From Ypsolopha sequella (taxonomy: Eukaryota; Arthropoda; Insecta; Lepidoptera; Ypsolophidae): DNA of 64,000 nt. Below the pieces are notes generated by a model. It worked only from the letters and a program-made list of their open reading frames with translations. It had not been told where the DNA came from and made no database searches. Within the stretch, counting starts at the first letter, position 1, and each line of letters opens with the position of its first letter. Below, one piece after another: positions 9,863 to 21,053 of the stretch. The position numbers were made by a program, and so were the translations under genes. Location: assembly GCA_934047225.1 (NCBI GenBank), contig OW203984.1, positions 6,395,201 through 6,459,200 on the forward strand, in the 5' to 3' direction.

Positions 9863-10815
9863 CTAAATGTGAGATGGCTACATCCATGGAGGCCTGTCCC
9901 TCAATGTATCATTGAGATACACTAACGGATAGTTCCCCACAGTTGCCAAACTATTGCCAGGAAGGAAGCGACTTGGAGTAGGCTATGAGGATGGGATGCT
10001 AAATGGACCGGATAACACGGCTATGGAGTGAGATGACGGATATCTGCCTCGAAGACTCCCACAAATTTAAGTATGGCAGATGGTAACTTGCTGTTTGATA
10101 ACTATCCAGCAGAATAGCCGTTATGGGCCCCCTATTTAGCAACCATGGGGCGGCCAGGGGGCAACACTAAAGAAATAAAGAGCAAAAAGATTTTTCTTCT
10201 AAAATCTAAGCTATCTAGCAGATTGTAAAGATTATAATTTTACTATAATTACTTGTTCAAATTGAGAGAAATCTTAAAAAAAAACGGATTTAATGGTAGT
10301 ATATAAAATAATAAAAAGAAATGTCGATTAGAGGGTATTTAAAGTTAATACTTGTACAGATTTAGATACATCTTTAAAAAAAACGCATGAAATGGTTTAT
10401 AAAAATAAAAATTAATTATCGATAAAAGGTATTAAAAAAAAAACAGGAAAATTATAGCGATAAAAAAAAATACAAGAAGGAAGAAAGTAAAAAAAAGTTT
10501 TTGTAAAAATATAATATGAGTACTAAATTGTAGGTAATAAAGAACTGAGTATATCTTTTAGCTACATTTACTTGCACCGATTTCGAGATTTTTTTTAAAA
10601 ACCACAATAATGTATGTCTTCCCTCTCTTCTCTCCGAAACTAGACAAAATATGACAAATATTACGATAAAAGATTATTACGTATAAGATAATAAGAAAAA
10701 ATATAACGGTTAAGAAATTCATGAAAATGAATGACATTAAAAAAAACCTTTTTGAAATTATTTGGTAATCAGTAAAATCAACTCTTTTCGCACTATCCCA
10801 AAACACGGAACCCTA
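9863..10815. other. Unassigned repeat-like DNA, then AT-rich DNA
   Basis: The part at 9880-10170 is compositionally balanced and looks like the 3' part of a retroelement, but I cannot name it. The part at 10180-10800 is strongly A-rich on the plus strand, with many A runs and no gene. Confidence 0.35.
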
Positions 10816-10819
10816 GTCT

Positions 10820-11195
10820 TATTCGCACTGGACCGGTGCTAAGCTATTTATTACGCGATAAACGGAACTCGGAGAATTTGGCGAGTGAAAAATATTGCCA
10901 GAATTAGCTGCCTGGTTTTTATAAGTACGCGAGATGCATCCACATAGCATCAAAGATTTCAAAAGTTTAGATGAGCCCTGGCACCTAAAATCTATTGCAT
11001 TGTTTTTGAATTTGTGCGTTAACATTATGCCGACGCGCGCAGAATAAGAGTGCGCAATCTGTCTACCTACGGTCAGCAAACTGATCAGACAACCTAAAGT
11101 CGTATAAATTCAAAACTTTAAGTGCACTTAAGGCGTCCAACTATCACTGTGTTCAGATGAGCACTGATTCCAAACGTGTGCAGGGTTGGATTCAG
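10820..11195. repeat. Dispersed repeat E, copy 1
   Basis: Most of this segment recurs inverted at 54020-54275. Shared landmarks are the CACTGTGTTCAGATGAGCAC box, the AAGTGCACTTAA palindrome, CTACGGTCAGCAAACTGATC and GCCGACGCGCG. The part at 10840-10915 (TTACGCGATAAAC onward) recurs at 57105-57180. It is non-coding and its type is unknown. Confidence 0.65.
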
Positions 11196-11309
11196 ACCCT
11201 CGGAAAATTATTGTCTATGGGAAATAAAAATATACTACTTGGCTAAAATTATACTAAGTTTCGTTTTTCGTAGATTTTTGTTTTGAATTGGAATAAAATA
11301 GCCTATTTG

Positions 11310-11532
11310 TGTTGGCAACATTAACAATAGCGGCAGAATAGACACGATACCGGTTGCAACGGCACGGTAGACGCTAGAGCAGCTGATCGTGGAAGGCGAT
11401 CGAAGATTGTCCTGTGTAGTCTTTATATGTTTTTGTTATTGAATTGTTTGGTTTCTGGTCCTTATTAAGTGAAATAATATATCCTTGCACCTTTAAAGTT
11501 CGTTTAAATAGTCCCCTTTAATAAAGTCAACA
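11310..11532 (+). repeat. 5' LTR of the Ty3 element
   Basis: It starts TGTTGG and ends CAACA, the expected TG...CA borders. It is nearly identical to the two pieces of the 3' LTR, so insertion is fairly recent. It holds CATTAACAATAG uninterrupted, the empty-site equivalent of the TTAA insertion at 21050-24816. An AATAAAG near its end may be the poly(A) signal. Confidence 0.9.
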
Positions 11533-11594
11533 TCAGAAGTGCTATAGTTTTCTCGCGCCCCAAAAATAAAGTAAAAGTAAGGTAAAGCCTAATA

Positions 11595-12494
11595 ATGGGC
11601 AGAAAACGCAAAAGTAAGCGTAAACACAGAGCAAAGCGCTCCCATTCTTCATCTAGCAACAGCAGTACGAGTTCTAGCAGCAGCAGTGACTCGAGAACTC
11701 CTCCGCCGGTACCTCGCAAAAGGATAAAGGTATCTAAAGTAAAAGATACCGGAACTGTGAGTACGAACAGCATAACTTTGCATAATATGATACCTGAGTT
11801 TGACCCTCTGAGAGATAATATAACCTCCTGGCTAAATGTAATAGAATCGTATGCATCAACGTTTTCATGGGCAGATAGTATGATACGTTACCAGGCACTA
11901 AATAAACTTAGAGGCTCAGCCAAAATTTGGTACGAGGCGTTGCTGCGTAATGAACATATGTGGACAACATGGCTTTGGAAAGATTTTAAAGAAAAACTCT
12001 CAAATACATTTAGAGCAAGGCGGAATATGTTTGAACTACTTAGAGAAATAATTGACCGAAAACCAGTCGAAAATCAACCATTATACGATTTCTTTTTTGA
12101 ACAAAAGGCAAAAATTGATGGGCTGTGCTTAAATTTTGCTGAAAGTGACGTAATCTCTATTATATTGGGTAATATTGGCGATAACAACATAACAGCATCT
12201 GTCGAAGCGAGTAACTTTAAATCTTGTGAGGATTTAGCTGCGTTTTTGCACAGCCGCGTTTACAAAGCTGTAAAAACCAATAAGCAACCGGGCAACAGCA
12301 CTTATATACGCGATTTTCGTGACAGTGCCAAAGTTCCATTGCAAGTTCAAACTTCGCAAACTTCAATAGCAACTACGTCAACCGGCACAACAGCAAATCA
12401 AATAAACGCAACTCAACGTAAACCAATAGAATGTTATAATTGCGGCGGAAATCACAAGATTCCAGTGTACGGTAAAGTGCGAATTTTGCGGTAA
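11595..12494 (+). CDS. Ty3 Gag-like protein
   Basis: This 299-codon protein starts at an ATG 63 bp after the 5' LTR. Residues 1-40 are a basic then Ser-rich tail (RKSKRKHRAKRS, runs of Ser). The capsid-like core at about 60-200 has the retrotransposon gag pattern of W..V..Y and LRGSAKIWYE, with WKDFKEKL. A zinc knuckle begins near residue 278 (CYNCGGNH). The frame then reads out of the knuckle and stops at 12494, while the second knuckle, CEFCGKRGH..C, continues in the pol frame. It forms the virus-like particle that packages the element RNA. Confidence 0.85.
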   Translation: MGRKRKSKRKHRAKRSHSSSSNSSTSSSSSSDSRTPPPVPRKRIKVSKVKDTGTVSTNSITLHNMIPEFDPLRDNITSWLNVIESYASTFSWADSMIRYQALNKLRGSAKIWYEALLRNEHMWTTWLWKDFKEKLSNTFRARRNMFELLREIIDRKPVENQPLYDFFFEQKAKIDGLCLNFAESDVISIILGNIGDNNITASVEASNFKSCEDLAAFLHSRVYKAVKTNKQPGNSTYIRDFRDSAKVPLQVQTSQTSIATTSTGTTANQINATQRKPIECYNCGGNHKIPVYGKVRILR

Positions 12495-14305
12495 AAGAGG
12501 ACATTCAGAAGCGTCATGCTATATTAAAAAGAATTCAAAAGACGACGGCAAAACTGAACGATCAGATAAAAAACACGAAACTAAATACGTGCAAATGTCT
12601 AACGCGAAAAATAAGTTTTGTAAGGAAATAGCCATTAATGATTTAACCCATGAAGCGTTCATAGACACGGGTAGTAGCTGCTCTATAATGACATCGCATT
12701 TGGCTGAACAGTGTAATCTCCAAAGGACCCCGTTGAATTCCCCTGTAACATTACAAGGGTTCTCTAAAGACAATTTAAAAGTTGTAACTGAAGTGGTACG
12801 GGTCAGCATAAAATTAGACTCTGTGAAGGTAGACGATGTTGAGATGTACATACTCGATGAATTATCAGGATGTGACATATTGATAGGGCGCAATGTTACG
12901 GAACGATCTGATTTAATGTATGCACGGATCGGCGATAATCTTACTTTCCAAAATATGACACACTTTGAAGAAATCTGCAATGTTGTCGGTAAACTATCAT
13001 TAGACTTTAATACGGGTTCTCACCGCGATGAACTGATTAAACTTTTTGGCAAGTATCAACAATGCATAGCTTCGGATATAAGTCAATTAGGCAAGGTAGA
13101 AGGCCATGAAATGGTCATCGAATTGCACGATAAAAAACCGGTGCAGTGTAGGCCATACCGAACATCACATCCGGATAGGCAAATCGTTAGAAGTATGGTA
13201 AACGAACTTTCGGAGAATGGTATAGTCCGCGAGAGTAAATCTGAGTATGCGAGCCCAGCTCTACTCGTAAATAAAAAGAACGGAGAGAAACGATTGTGCA
13301 TTGACTATCGCGCGTTGAATAAAGCTACGACTAAAGACAAATACCCGATGCCACGCATCGAAGACTTAATAGATAGGCTCCAGGGTTGCAAGGTTTTCAC
13401 AAATTTGGACCTTAAAAGTGGCTATTACCAAATCAAAATGGCTGAGGAGTCGATTCATAAGACTGCTTTTATAACAGAGGACGGCCACTATGAGTTTGTT
13501 CGACTACCGTTTGGTTTAGCAAACGCACCATCATGTTTCCAGCGAATGATGGACAAAGTAATGGGAAACTTGAGATTTGGTCAGATAATATTATACCTCG
13601 ATGACATCCTGATTGTGAGTAAAACGGCTGAAGAGAATCTTCAACTACTGGAAAAGGTGCTAAACATTTTCAAGGAAAATGGACTTACCCTCAATCTAAA
13701 GAAATGCCATTTCTTAAAAACAGAGATTGAGTTCTTGGGTTATAGAGTAAGCTCTGAAGGCGTGAAACCCAGCGAGAATAAAGTTAAGGTGGTTAAGGAA
13801 TTTCCGAACCCGAAAACAATCCACCAGCTTCGCCAGTTCCTTGGCCTCATAAGTTATTTCCGAAAATACATTCGGAATTGTGCCATACTTTCCAGCCCAC
13901 TTACAAAACTACTTAAAAAGGATAGTCCTTGGGTTTGGGATTCGGAACAAGATCGCGCTTTTACAACTTTAAAGGAAGCACTAACATCAGACGAGGTGTT
14001 GACATTATTTGATCCGACTAGAGAAAGCATTCTATATACCGATGCAAGTCGAGACGGAATTGCCGGAATTTTGATGCAGGTCACAGACAATGGTGAAAAA
14101 CCGATTCATTATTATAGCCGCCAAACAACGGAAGGTGAAAAGAAATTTCACTCGTTCGAGCTCGAACTGCTTGCAATTGTCCAGTCTCTGGAGAAGTTCA
14201 GACATTACCTGTTAGGCGCCAATTTTCACATAGTGACCGACTGCAGTGCGGTACGCTACGCATTAACAAAAAAGGAGATTATTCCCCGAATTGCGCGATG
14301 GGTAC
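12430..14305 (+). CDS. Ty3 Pol, first part: protease, reverse transcriptase, RNase H
   Basis: The frame is open from 12430, overlaps gag by 65 bp in the +1 frame, and starts with a second zinc knuckle. Numbering from 12589: protease has IDTGSS at 25-30 and the flap-side ILIGRN; reverse transcriptase has LDLKSGYYQIKM, LPFGLANAP and the catalytic YLDD at 336-339; RNase H has Asp485 in YTDAS, the ELELLA Glu near 525 and VTDC near 551. The frame is cut in the middle of the RNase H/connection region at 14305 by the LTR of another element. The remainder resumes at 18759. The +1 shift from gag may be programmed or a one-base indel. Confidence 0.9.
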
Positions 14306-14785
14306 TGTGATGCGCACACCGCGCACTCGGGATCTTGTGAGGATTTTGTTACAATTATACTATTTTATATTTTGTTTATCTTCTTTATATTTTCTTTTTT
14401 CTTTTTATGTAGCCTAGTTAACAATTGAGCATTAAGGGAGGGGAGCTCCAAATTCGGTAGAGCACTCACTTATTGTGTTTCTTTAATGATTTACGGATGG
14501 AGAGGCACATCCGCACTAATCGAACTCTCTGAGGAATCTTTCTATGGAGAATTACGTCCGTACTAGTCGGACTCTCTGAGGTATCTTGCTCGTGTTTTGT
14601 CTGAAAGATCTTTTATACTCGATCTGTATTTATTTTTGGAAAACACGAAATAATTCAGTCAATGCGACGTATGTCGATCCATAAAGGTTATCGATTGCCA
14701 ACTAAACACGAACAAATAGTCCTTTAACCTACCTATAAAACCTAGCCTTACCTAAACCTAACATATTGCCTAGCTATATGTTACA
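14306..14785 (-). repeat. 3' LTR of the inner element
   Basis: On the minus strand it starts TGTAACATATAGC and ends GCGCATCACA. It is almost identical to the right copy, which suggests insertion not long ago. Confidence 0.88.
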
Positions 14786-15947
14786 TCTCCCCCCTTAATG
14801 AGAAAAATTTTGTTTGTAAAATACAAACAAAATTTTACTTTACAAAATTACCTAACTACCTACAAGTGCAGGGACATTACAATGGGTGGATGGCCTTCAC
14901 TGCAGGCAGATACCTTAAAATCTTAAGTTAGAGTCAAAACTCAAAGTAAAGATTACAAAGTAGCTTAGCCGACCAAAACCTGCTGAAAAGATCGACCCAT
15001 CCAGTCTAGTCTCTCTAAAATCCAAAGCTACCTCAAATAAACAAAGATCAAGTTCATTCAGATAATGAACCGACGTCTTACTTTAGTGTTGAAGTCCTGG
15101 TAAATCTCATAACCTATCTTTGCTTTTATACAATTCAAAATAATAAATGATTAGTAATATAAAATGAAAATTTAATTCATCATGAGGACAATTAATGTTG
15201 CTAAGAATAGCTAATATTCCTCCATCCAAGCAAAAAAAAATCTTTCGACACAAAGATGGTGTTAATTATTTTTTTTTGAAATTATTTCTAAGTTGAAAAT
15301 CAAAATCAACAATTGTTATGAGATGTCATCATCAATTTGTTATTAACTTCTCATTTATACAAAGCAAAGTTTTTGTTTCTAGAGGAGTCTTAACATGAAA
15401 CCGCTGCTTCTTAGCTTTTGCGAGTCTCAAGTGTTAATTTACTTAAGCAAAATTGAAATTTTATAAAAAAAATCCCTATTTGGTTGAACTGACCTAGAAT
15501 GTGAGGGTGTATATCAAATCGATATACCTCGCGAATGGAAATTATTTCCTTAAAGCGAGTTCTCACAGAGCAGCCAGTCTTCCTATTGATTCCTAAATCC
15601 TTAAATAAATAAATAAAGATATTTTATCTATAGCTTTGTGACCCGCTCTTCTATCTGTAAAGCTCCTCTGGAAATAGCCTATAATTATCACTTTGACGAA
15701 ACATACAATAAAATATAAAATTTTTTGTTACCTTCTTTGATGACACCTCGCCTTAAATTTGTTACAATATTTATCCGTACAATCATTAATTATAAAATCT
15801 TCATGCCTCTTTGTCCTCGCAGTATCGTCACATGTAACAAATTATACATCTATTACTATACAATACAGTAGTCATATAATAATGAAACTAATTTATATAC
15901 ATGACATGTTGTCTTTTTACAAATAAAATAGATAATTATATAAACAA
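14786..15947 (-). other. Non-coding 3' region of the inner LTR element
   Basis: This is 1.16 kb between the ORF stop and the 3' LTR, without a useful reading frame. The polypurine tract is at its left edge. There is no env and no second gene. Confidence 0.7.
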
Positions 15948-18056
15948 TTAAACTCGTGAATGAAAGGGTTTCAATCTATTTACATACACAATGTCTCTAT
16001 ATCTATTTGTACCTATTTTCTTTATTACATAATTCGTATCAGAGACCCTTCTGACAATCTGGAATGGACCCTTATATAATCGACGTAATTTTGTACTTAT
16101 TCCAGTTAATCTATTGGGCACATAAATCATGACTAATTGACCATGTTGAAAATTAATTTGTTTGGCTTTCTTATCATATTGCTTTTTTTGATAAAGTTGT
16201 GCCTTCCGTATGTTAAGCAGAGCCTTATGACGAAGCGCATTTACACTTTCCATCCTATCAGCCAAATTATTTGAAAAATTGTTATCATTTATATTCAAGT
16301 CCAAATCAAACTGAAGTTGGGGTTCCCGTGCGAACATGAGTGTATAAGGTGATATTCTAGTTGATGATTGTTTACTAGTATTGCAAGCGTAACACACCAA
16401 TGGATCTAAACCGATTTTATTAAATAATTCGTTGACGCTCACAGGCTGTAAATGAGTTATATTAGTATTAACATTTTTCACCAACACTGCAGGTGATGCA
16501 CATGCATTCTTAGGCTCTCTAATGATTTTATTTATTAACCTTTCTCCTACTTGTTCTTGGATCGTCTCACGTTGCTTTGGGGAGGTTCGATACGGTGCTT
16601 TGTGCACGAGAATATCATCAGTTAATGGCATTTTGATTTCGTCCATACTACGTTTTCCTAGCTCATCATGATATCCTACATTTTCATTAAATGTTTGATT
16701 TTGGTTGACATCAAACTTGACAAGCTGGCTTTCATTAGATTTATGGTCAAGAACGTTATTACACAAGTAGTTTTCATTCTTTTCAATGAGGTTGCAAAAG
16801 TATAAATAATCACTTTTTGACGAGTGTGAACTTTTTTCTGTCTCTGACCTATTTTCAACTATGGAGATCGAATTCGATAAAGAATCTATGTTTTCTAAAG
16901 ACTTCGTATCTACAAATTGGGCATGACATTTATTGTCAAATTCTATAAAATTTTCACTAAAGTTCATGACGGCATGAAATTTTTGGAAGAAATCTTGACC
17001 TAAAATAATGTCTTGTTGTATGCCATCAATCACGACGAATGAATGATTAAACAGAACAGAATCTATCACTAAATTCAGGTTCATTTTCCCTTTAGTGTCC
17101 AACATAACACCATTGACAGCTCTTATGAAGAAATCTTCACCTTCGGTGATTCCTTTACCCAACGAAGAAGCTAGGCGTTGAGACACGCAGCTGACCGATG
17201 CACCACTATCGCACAATGCGTAATTCACTGAGTTATTGAAATTATTTACACTGACCTTAATGAACGGTTCATGGTGAAGACTCGTTGGCTTCACATTTTG
17301 ATTTTTGGGGATTTCTTCATAATTTGCGGACGAAACCGATGCTTCCTTTCGTTCATTGGCATTTAGATAAGCCTCCTGTCTTCTTGGATATCTTAAAAAA
17401 TATGGGGAGGCATTAGTACATGGAGACCGCTGTTGCACGTTTTGAGGGACAAATTGTTGTTGTGGTCTGAAATTATTTCCCCCTTGGTGAAATTCTTGTC
17501 GCTGAGGACGAACATTAAAATTAAGTGGAGGAGGTGTCTGACACACATTAGGCACGATTCTTTCTAGTTTAATGGGGAGATTGAGTGATTGCGGTTCATT
17601 ATTTTCATTATATATCTTTTTTAATTGTAATAGGGCTTTCTTTAAATCGTCTTTAGTGTTGAAGATACTCGTGGCTAATTTCATTTTTTCCCCATTATTA
17701 ATTGATTTTAAGAATCTTTCGATGAAGATCCCTTCGTCAGTCAGTTTTGCCTTATCGGCCACTTCGCTCAAGCTGTAAAAATACGTAAGAAGGTCTTCTT
17801 GCCCTTGATTTTTTCTAAAAAAAATTTCTAAATAATTAGTGACGGGAGGGAATTCTGCTTTGAGTTCTTTCATTAGTTCATCGTACGATTTCTCGTCCGT
17901 GAATTTTTGTCGGAAGAATGACAATGCTGGACCGATGAGGTAGCTTCCCAAAGCTACTTTTTTCTCGTCGTCTGACCATTTTTTTATGACAGCCAGGCTC
18001 TTAAATTGGAATTCAAATTCCGTTATGTCGGTGGAGAGGCCATCAAAGCGCTCCAT
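15948..18056 (-). CDS. Gag-protease-integrase-tail fusion protein (702 aa)
   Basis: The minus-strand ATG at 18056 opens an uninterrupted 702-codon frame. Residues 1-150 are a Ty3-type gag core (ERFDGLSTDITEFEFQF, LIGPALSFFRQKF). About 170-235 is Gln/Pro/Asn-rich. A retropepsin domain lies at about 265-370, with CDSGAS around Asp283 and IILGQDFF. About 480-530 is the N-terminal edge of reverse transcriptase (APYRTSPKQRETIQEQV, ACASPAVLV). At about residue 530-535 (plus-strand 16455-16480) the protein jumps to the integrase C-terminus: CYACNTSKQSSTRISPYTLM, then YKGPFQIVRRV. No RNA-binding zinc knuckle is seen. The open frame across the deletion suggests that the deletion was selected or is recent. 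Confidence 0.88.
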   Translation of the reverse strand: MERFDGLSTDITEFEFQFKSLAVIKKWSDDEKKVALGSYLIGPALSFFRQKFTDEKSYDELMKELKAEFPPVTNYLEIFFRKNQGQEDLLTYFYSLSEVADKAKLTDEGIFIERFLKSINNGEKMKLATSIFNTKDDLKKALLQLKKIYNENNEPQSLNLPIKLERIVPNVCQTPPPLNFNVRPQRQEFHQGGNNFRPQQQFVPQNVQQRSPCTNASPYFLRYPRRQEAYLNANERKEASVSSANYEEIPKNQNVKPTSLHHEPFIKVSVNNFNNSVNYALCDSGASVSCVSQRLASSLGKGITEGEDFFIRAVNGVMLDTKGKMNLNLVIDSVLFNHSFVVIDGIQQDIILGQDFFQKFHAVMNFSENFIEFDNKCHAQFVDTKSLENIDSLSNSISIVENRSETEKSSHSSKSDYLYFCNLIEKNENYLCNNVLDHKSNESQLVKFDVNQNQTFNENVGYHDELGKRSMDEIKMPLTDDILVHKAPYRTSPKQRETIQEQVGERLINKIIREPKNACASPAVLVKNVNTNITHLQPVSVNELFNKIGLDPLVCYACNTSKQSSTRISPYTLMFAREPQLQFDLDLNINDNNFSNNLADRMESVNALRHKALLNIRKAQLYQKKQYDKKAKQINFQHGQLVMIYVPNRLTGISTKLRRLYKGPFQIVRRVSDTNYVIKKIGTNRYRDIVYVNRLKPFHSRV

Positions 18057-18272
18057 CTTTCACTTTATTAACTAAATAAATATGCAAAAACTTAGCTTTT
18101 ATTTGGTATCCACGTCACAAGCTTGTGGAAAATTGTCTCTTTGACACTCGGCAGGATACACTTCCTTTGCACCCGGCAGGATAGGTATATCGCTCTTCTC
18201 GCGCTATACTCGTCAATACATCGCTCTTCCAGCAATGCCAATTACTATTTATTACCCGGCGCCTTCGCCAAT
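18057..18272 (-). other. 5' leader of the inner LTR element
   Basis: Short untranslated leader between the 5' LTR and the fusion ORF. It contains the primer-site candidate next to the LTR. No other feature is seen. Confidence 0.6.
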
Positions 18273-18747
18273 TGTGATGCGCACACCGCGCACTCGGGAT
18301 CTTGTGAGGATTTTGTTACAATTATACTATTTTATATTTTGTTTATCTTCTTTATATTTTCTTTTTTCTTTTTATGTAGCCTAGTTAACAATTGAGCATT
18401 AAGGGAGGGGAGCTCCAAATTCGGTAGAGCACTCACTTATTGTGTTTCTTTAATGATTTACGGATGGAGAGGCACATCCGCACTAATCGAACTCTCTGAG
18501 GAATCTTTCTATGGAGAATTACGTCCGTACTAGTCGGACTCTCTGAGGTATCTTGCTCGTGTTTTGTCTGAAAGATCTTTTATACTCGATCTGTATTTAT
18601 TTTTGGAAAACACGAAATAATTCAGTCAATGCGACGTATGTCGATCCATAAAGGTTATCGATTGCCAACTAAACACGAACAAATAGTCCTTTAACCTACC
18701 TATAAAACCTAGCCTTACCTAAACCTAACATATTGCCTAGCTATATG
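18273..18747 (-). repeat. 5' LTR of the inner element
   Basis: Direct copy of 14306-14785. The last bases on the plus strand read GCTATATG and then ATAGCTATG, in place of GCTATATGTTACA as in the other copy. The outer five or so bases of this LTR are therefore lost or changed. Confidence 0.88.
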
Positions 18748-18758
18748 ATAGCTATGAT

Positions 18759-20144
18759 ATGATATCTACTCAAGAGTTTTCTTACGATATTATTCACAGA
18801 GAAGGTACTCGTATGCAGCATGTCGACGCTCTGAGTAGAAACCCTTTGGACTCTGGGGAAAAACCGGAAGCTGAAATTGTCATGTCTGTTACGGAGGCTG
18901 ATTGGCTGCTCTCTGTCCAACTTCAAGATCCACAAATAGTAGTCATAAGGAAGGCTCTAGAGTCGGGTGAAGCAGACAAACAAAAGGACATATTTAATAA
19001 ATATGAACTCCTCGGCAATAAAGTATATCGACGTACAAACCAAGGTCGTCGCTGGGTGGTCCCTAAGCAGTGCATATGGCAAATACTGAAGTGTAACCAT
19101 GATGACCTCGGTCACTTCTCGATCGAAAAAACAGTAGAAAGAATCTCCAGCCGATACTGGTTTTCTCGGATGCGACACATAGTTAAGAAATATATAAAAA
19201 ACTGTATCAACTGCGTTTACTACAAAAACAAAGGTGGCCCAAAGGAAGGCGAACTATATCCTCTACCGAAATACGCGCAACCCTTCCACACGATTCATGT
19301 GGATCATCTGGGTCCCTTTGTAGAAACACAAAACAAGAATAAATACTTGTTAGTTGCTGTAGATGCCTTTACCAAATTTGTGTTTATCTCAGCGGTTCCT
19401 AATACCGACAGCAGTAACGTAATTAATGAGCTTGAAAATATATCAAAGATATTCGGAAACCCTCGTAGGCTCATAACGGACGCTGGTTCCGCATTTACTT
19501 CAAAAAGATTCAAAGAGTTCTGCAGCAGTAAAAATATTCGCCTGCACACTGTGGCCACAGGGATGCCACGCTCAAACGGTCAAGCTGAAAGATTTAATAA
19601 GACTATTCTTGAGGCTATGAAAACGATGGGTGCAGATTTGAACGAAGATTGTTGGGATCAGTGTATTACGCCATTACAACAGGCGATCAACAGTACATAT
19701 CACAAAACTATCAAAGCAGTCCCAAGTGAGATCATGTTTGGATATAGATTACGTACCGATAGCGATAGCTTTGGGCCTGAAATTCCACTTGAAGACGAGT
19801 GTGGTAAAGATGTGACTAAGTTACGCAGAAGCGCGCTTGATAATATAAATAATAGTGCAAAATCTCAGAAAGAAAGATTTGATCGGTGCCGTACTAAAGC
19901 TAAAGTTTACCAGGAAGGAGATTTAGTACTTATTAAAATACAGAGCCAAACAAATGACGGACGGAGCAGAAAACTACTACCTGCTTATAAAGGTCCTTTC
20001 CAAATAAATAAATGCCTGGGAAAAGACAGATATGAAGTCAAAGACATGAGGGGTAGTGAAAGAAGTAGTAGAACCTATAATGGGGTAGCTGCTGCGGAGA
20101 ATATTAAGCCATGGATAAAAATAGATGACTGGTGTGTTGATTAA
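18759..20144 (+). CDS. Ty3 Pol, second part: integrase
   Basis: This is the continuation of the pol frame cut at 14305. It starts with the RNase H-integrase connection (YDIIHREGTRM, HVDALSRNPL). The HHCC zinc domain is at His114, His119, Cys149 and Cys152. The catalytic triad is Asp182 (VDHLGPF), Asp241 (ITDAGSAF) and Glu277 (GQAERFNK), with the usual 35-residue spacing. A GPF module follows (AYKGPFQINK) near residue 408. There is no chromodomain. The ATG at 18759 is only the first Met after the insertion, not a natural start. It is 461 codons with no stop inside. Confidence 0.9.
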   Translation: MISTQEFSYDIIHREGTRMQHVDALSRNPLDSGEKPEAEIVMSVTEADWLLSVQLQDPQIVVIRKALESGEADKQKDIFNKYELLGNKVYRRTNQGRRWVVPKQCIWQILKCNHDDLGHFSIEKTVERISSRYWFSRMRHIVKKYIKNCINCVYYKNKGGPKEGELYPLPKYAQPFHTIHVDHLGPFVETQNKNKYLLVAVDAFTKFVFISAVPNTDSSNVINELENISKIFGNPRRLITDAGSAFTSKRFKEFCSSKNIRLHTVATGMPRSNGQAERFNKTILEAMKTMGADLNEDCWDQCITPLQQAINSTYHKTIKAVPSEIMFGYRLRTDSDSFGPEIPLEDECGKDVTKLRRSALDNINNSAKSQKERFDRCRTKAKVYQEGDLVLIKIQSQTNDGRSRKLLPAYKGPFQINKCLGKDRYEVKDMRGSERSSRTYNGVAAAENIKPWIKIDDWCVD

Positions 20145-21038
20145 GGCATCACCGTTATATTTTATAAATAAGAAGCGTGTTGGCAAGGTAATAATAAAAT
20201 GAATTGTATTTTGTTTCAAACTAGGTATTTCAAAACACAATTTCATAATTTGAGAAAATAACCTTACCGCCTAGTGGTACTGAATAAACTAAAAAGATTG
20301 ATATAGGCACTCGCCAGAATAGAGGTAGTGAGCTGAAGCAGTCATTGCCTAAGACTAAAGGAATGAACTGGAACAGGCACAACCTCGGATTAAGGGAGTG
20401 AGCTAAAACAAAAGGCACTCGCCAGAATGGGGGTAGTGAGCTGAAAAAGTCATTTCCTTAAACTAAAGGAATGAGCTGGACTAGGCACTACCTCGGATTA
20501 AGGGAGTGAGCAAAAAAATAAAAATAATAATAATAAAAATACTCACTAGAATAAAGGTAGTGAGCTGAAGCAGTCATTGCCTATGACTTAAGGGATGAAC
20601 TGGACCAGGCACTACCTTGGATTAAGGGAGTGAGCTAAGATGATGGTTGTATAAAGAATTTATAAGCCTACAGAAACGACTTCTAGTTTTGAAAAGTCCA
20701 GTACAGATTTAAATGAAGAACATTAATTGTAGAACTGTTTGCAAAGTCATCTAAGTGTAAAGAATATGTGCAATAAGTTCTGTAAAATGATTAATAAATA
20801 ATTAAGGTTCATGAGGAGGATTACTAGTTGTAGTGTAACAGAAATTCCCAAGTTTGAAGGAGCAAAAGGAATAAAAGTCTGCAACGGTTGTCTGAACTGT
20901 CGTGAATCATGATAGGCCGAGCTTTGCAAGTTTTAACAAACCATTAAAATCATGTGTGTGTTTTCAGATTCGCAATTCACAATTCGCAATGCTCATGATT
21001 GAAGCGTGCCTGAGGACATGCACGGCGCAGGAGGGCCG
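20145..21038 (+). repeat. Ty3 3' region with tandem repeat of about 108-125 bp
   Basis: Between the integrase stop and the 3' LTR, three imperfect units start at about 20306, 20413 and 20535. Each contains ACTCGCCAGAAT or a variant, GGTAGTGAGCTGAA, CAGTCATTGCCTA and GGATTAAGGGAGTGAGC. The rest is AT-rich and non-coding. GAGGAGG-like purine tracts lie near 20815 and 21025, close to the LTR. Confidence 0.75.
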
Positions 21039-21053
21039 TGTTGGCAACATTAA

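Larger units (their letters stand above)
14306..18747 (-). mobile_element. Non-autonomous LTR element with gag-protease-integrase-tail fusion
   Basis: Direct repeats of 480 bp (14306-14785) and 475 bp (18273-18747) flank 3.5 kb. The coding strand is minus, so the right copy is the 5' LTR. A polypurine tract (ATTAAGGGGGGAGA on the minus strand, 14786-14799) abuts the left LTR, and a primer-site candidate (TGGCGAAGGCGCCGGG) lies two bases inside the right LTR. The only ORF (15948-18056) fuses gag and protease to the integrase C-terminus, with reverse transcriptase, RNase H and integrase core missing. It must depend on enzymes from a relative. It is inserted in pol of the outer Ty3 element. The outermost bases of the right LTR are altered and no clean target duplication is seen. 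Confidence 0.88.
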
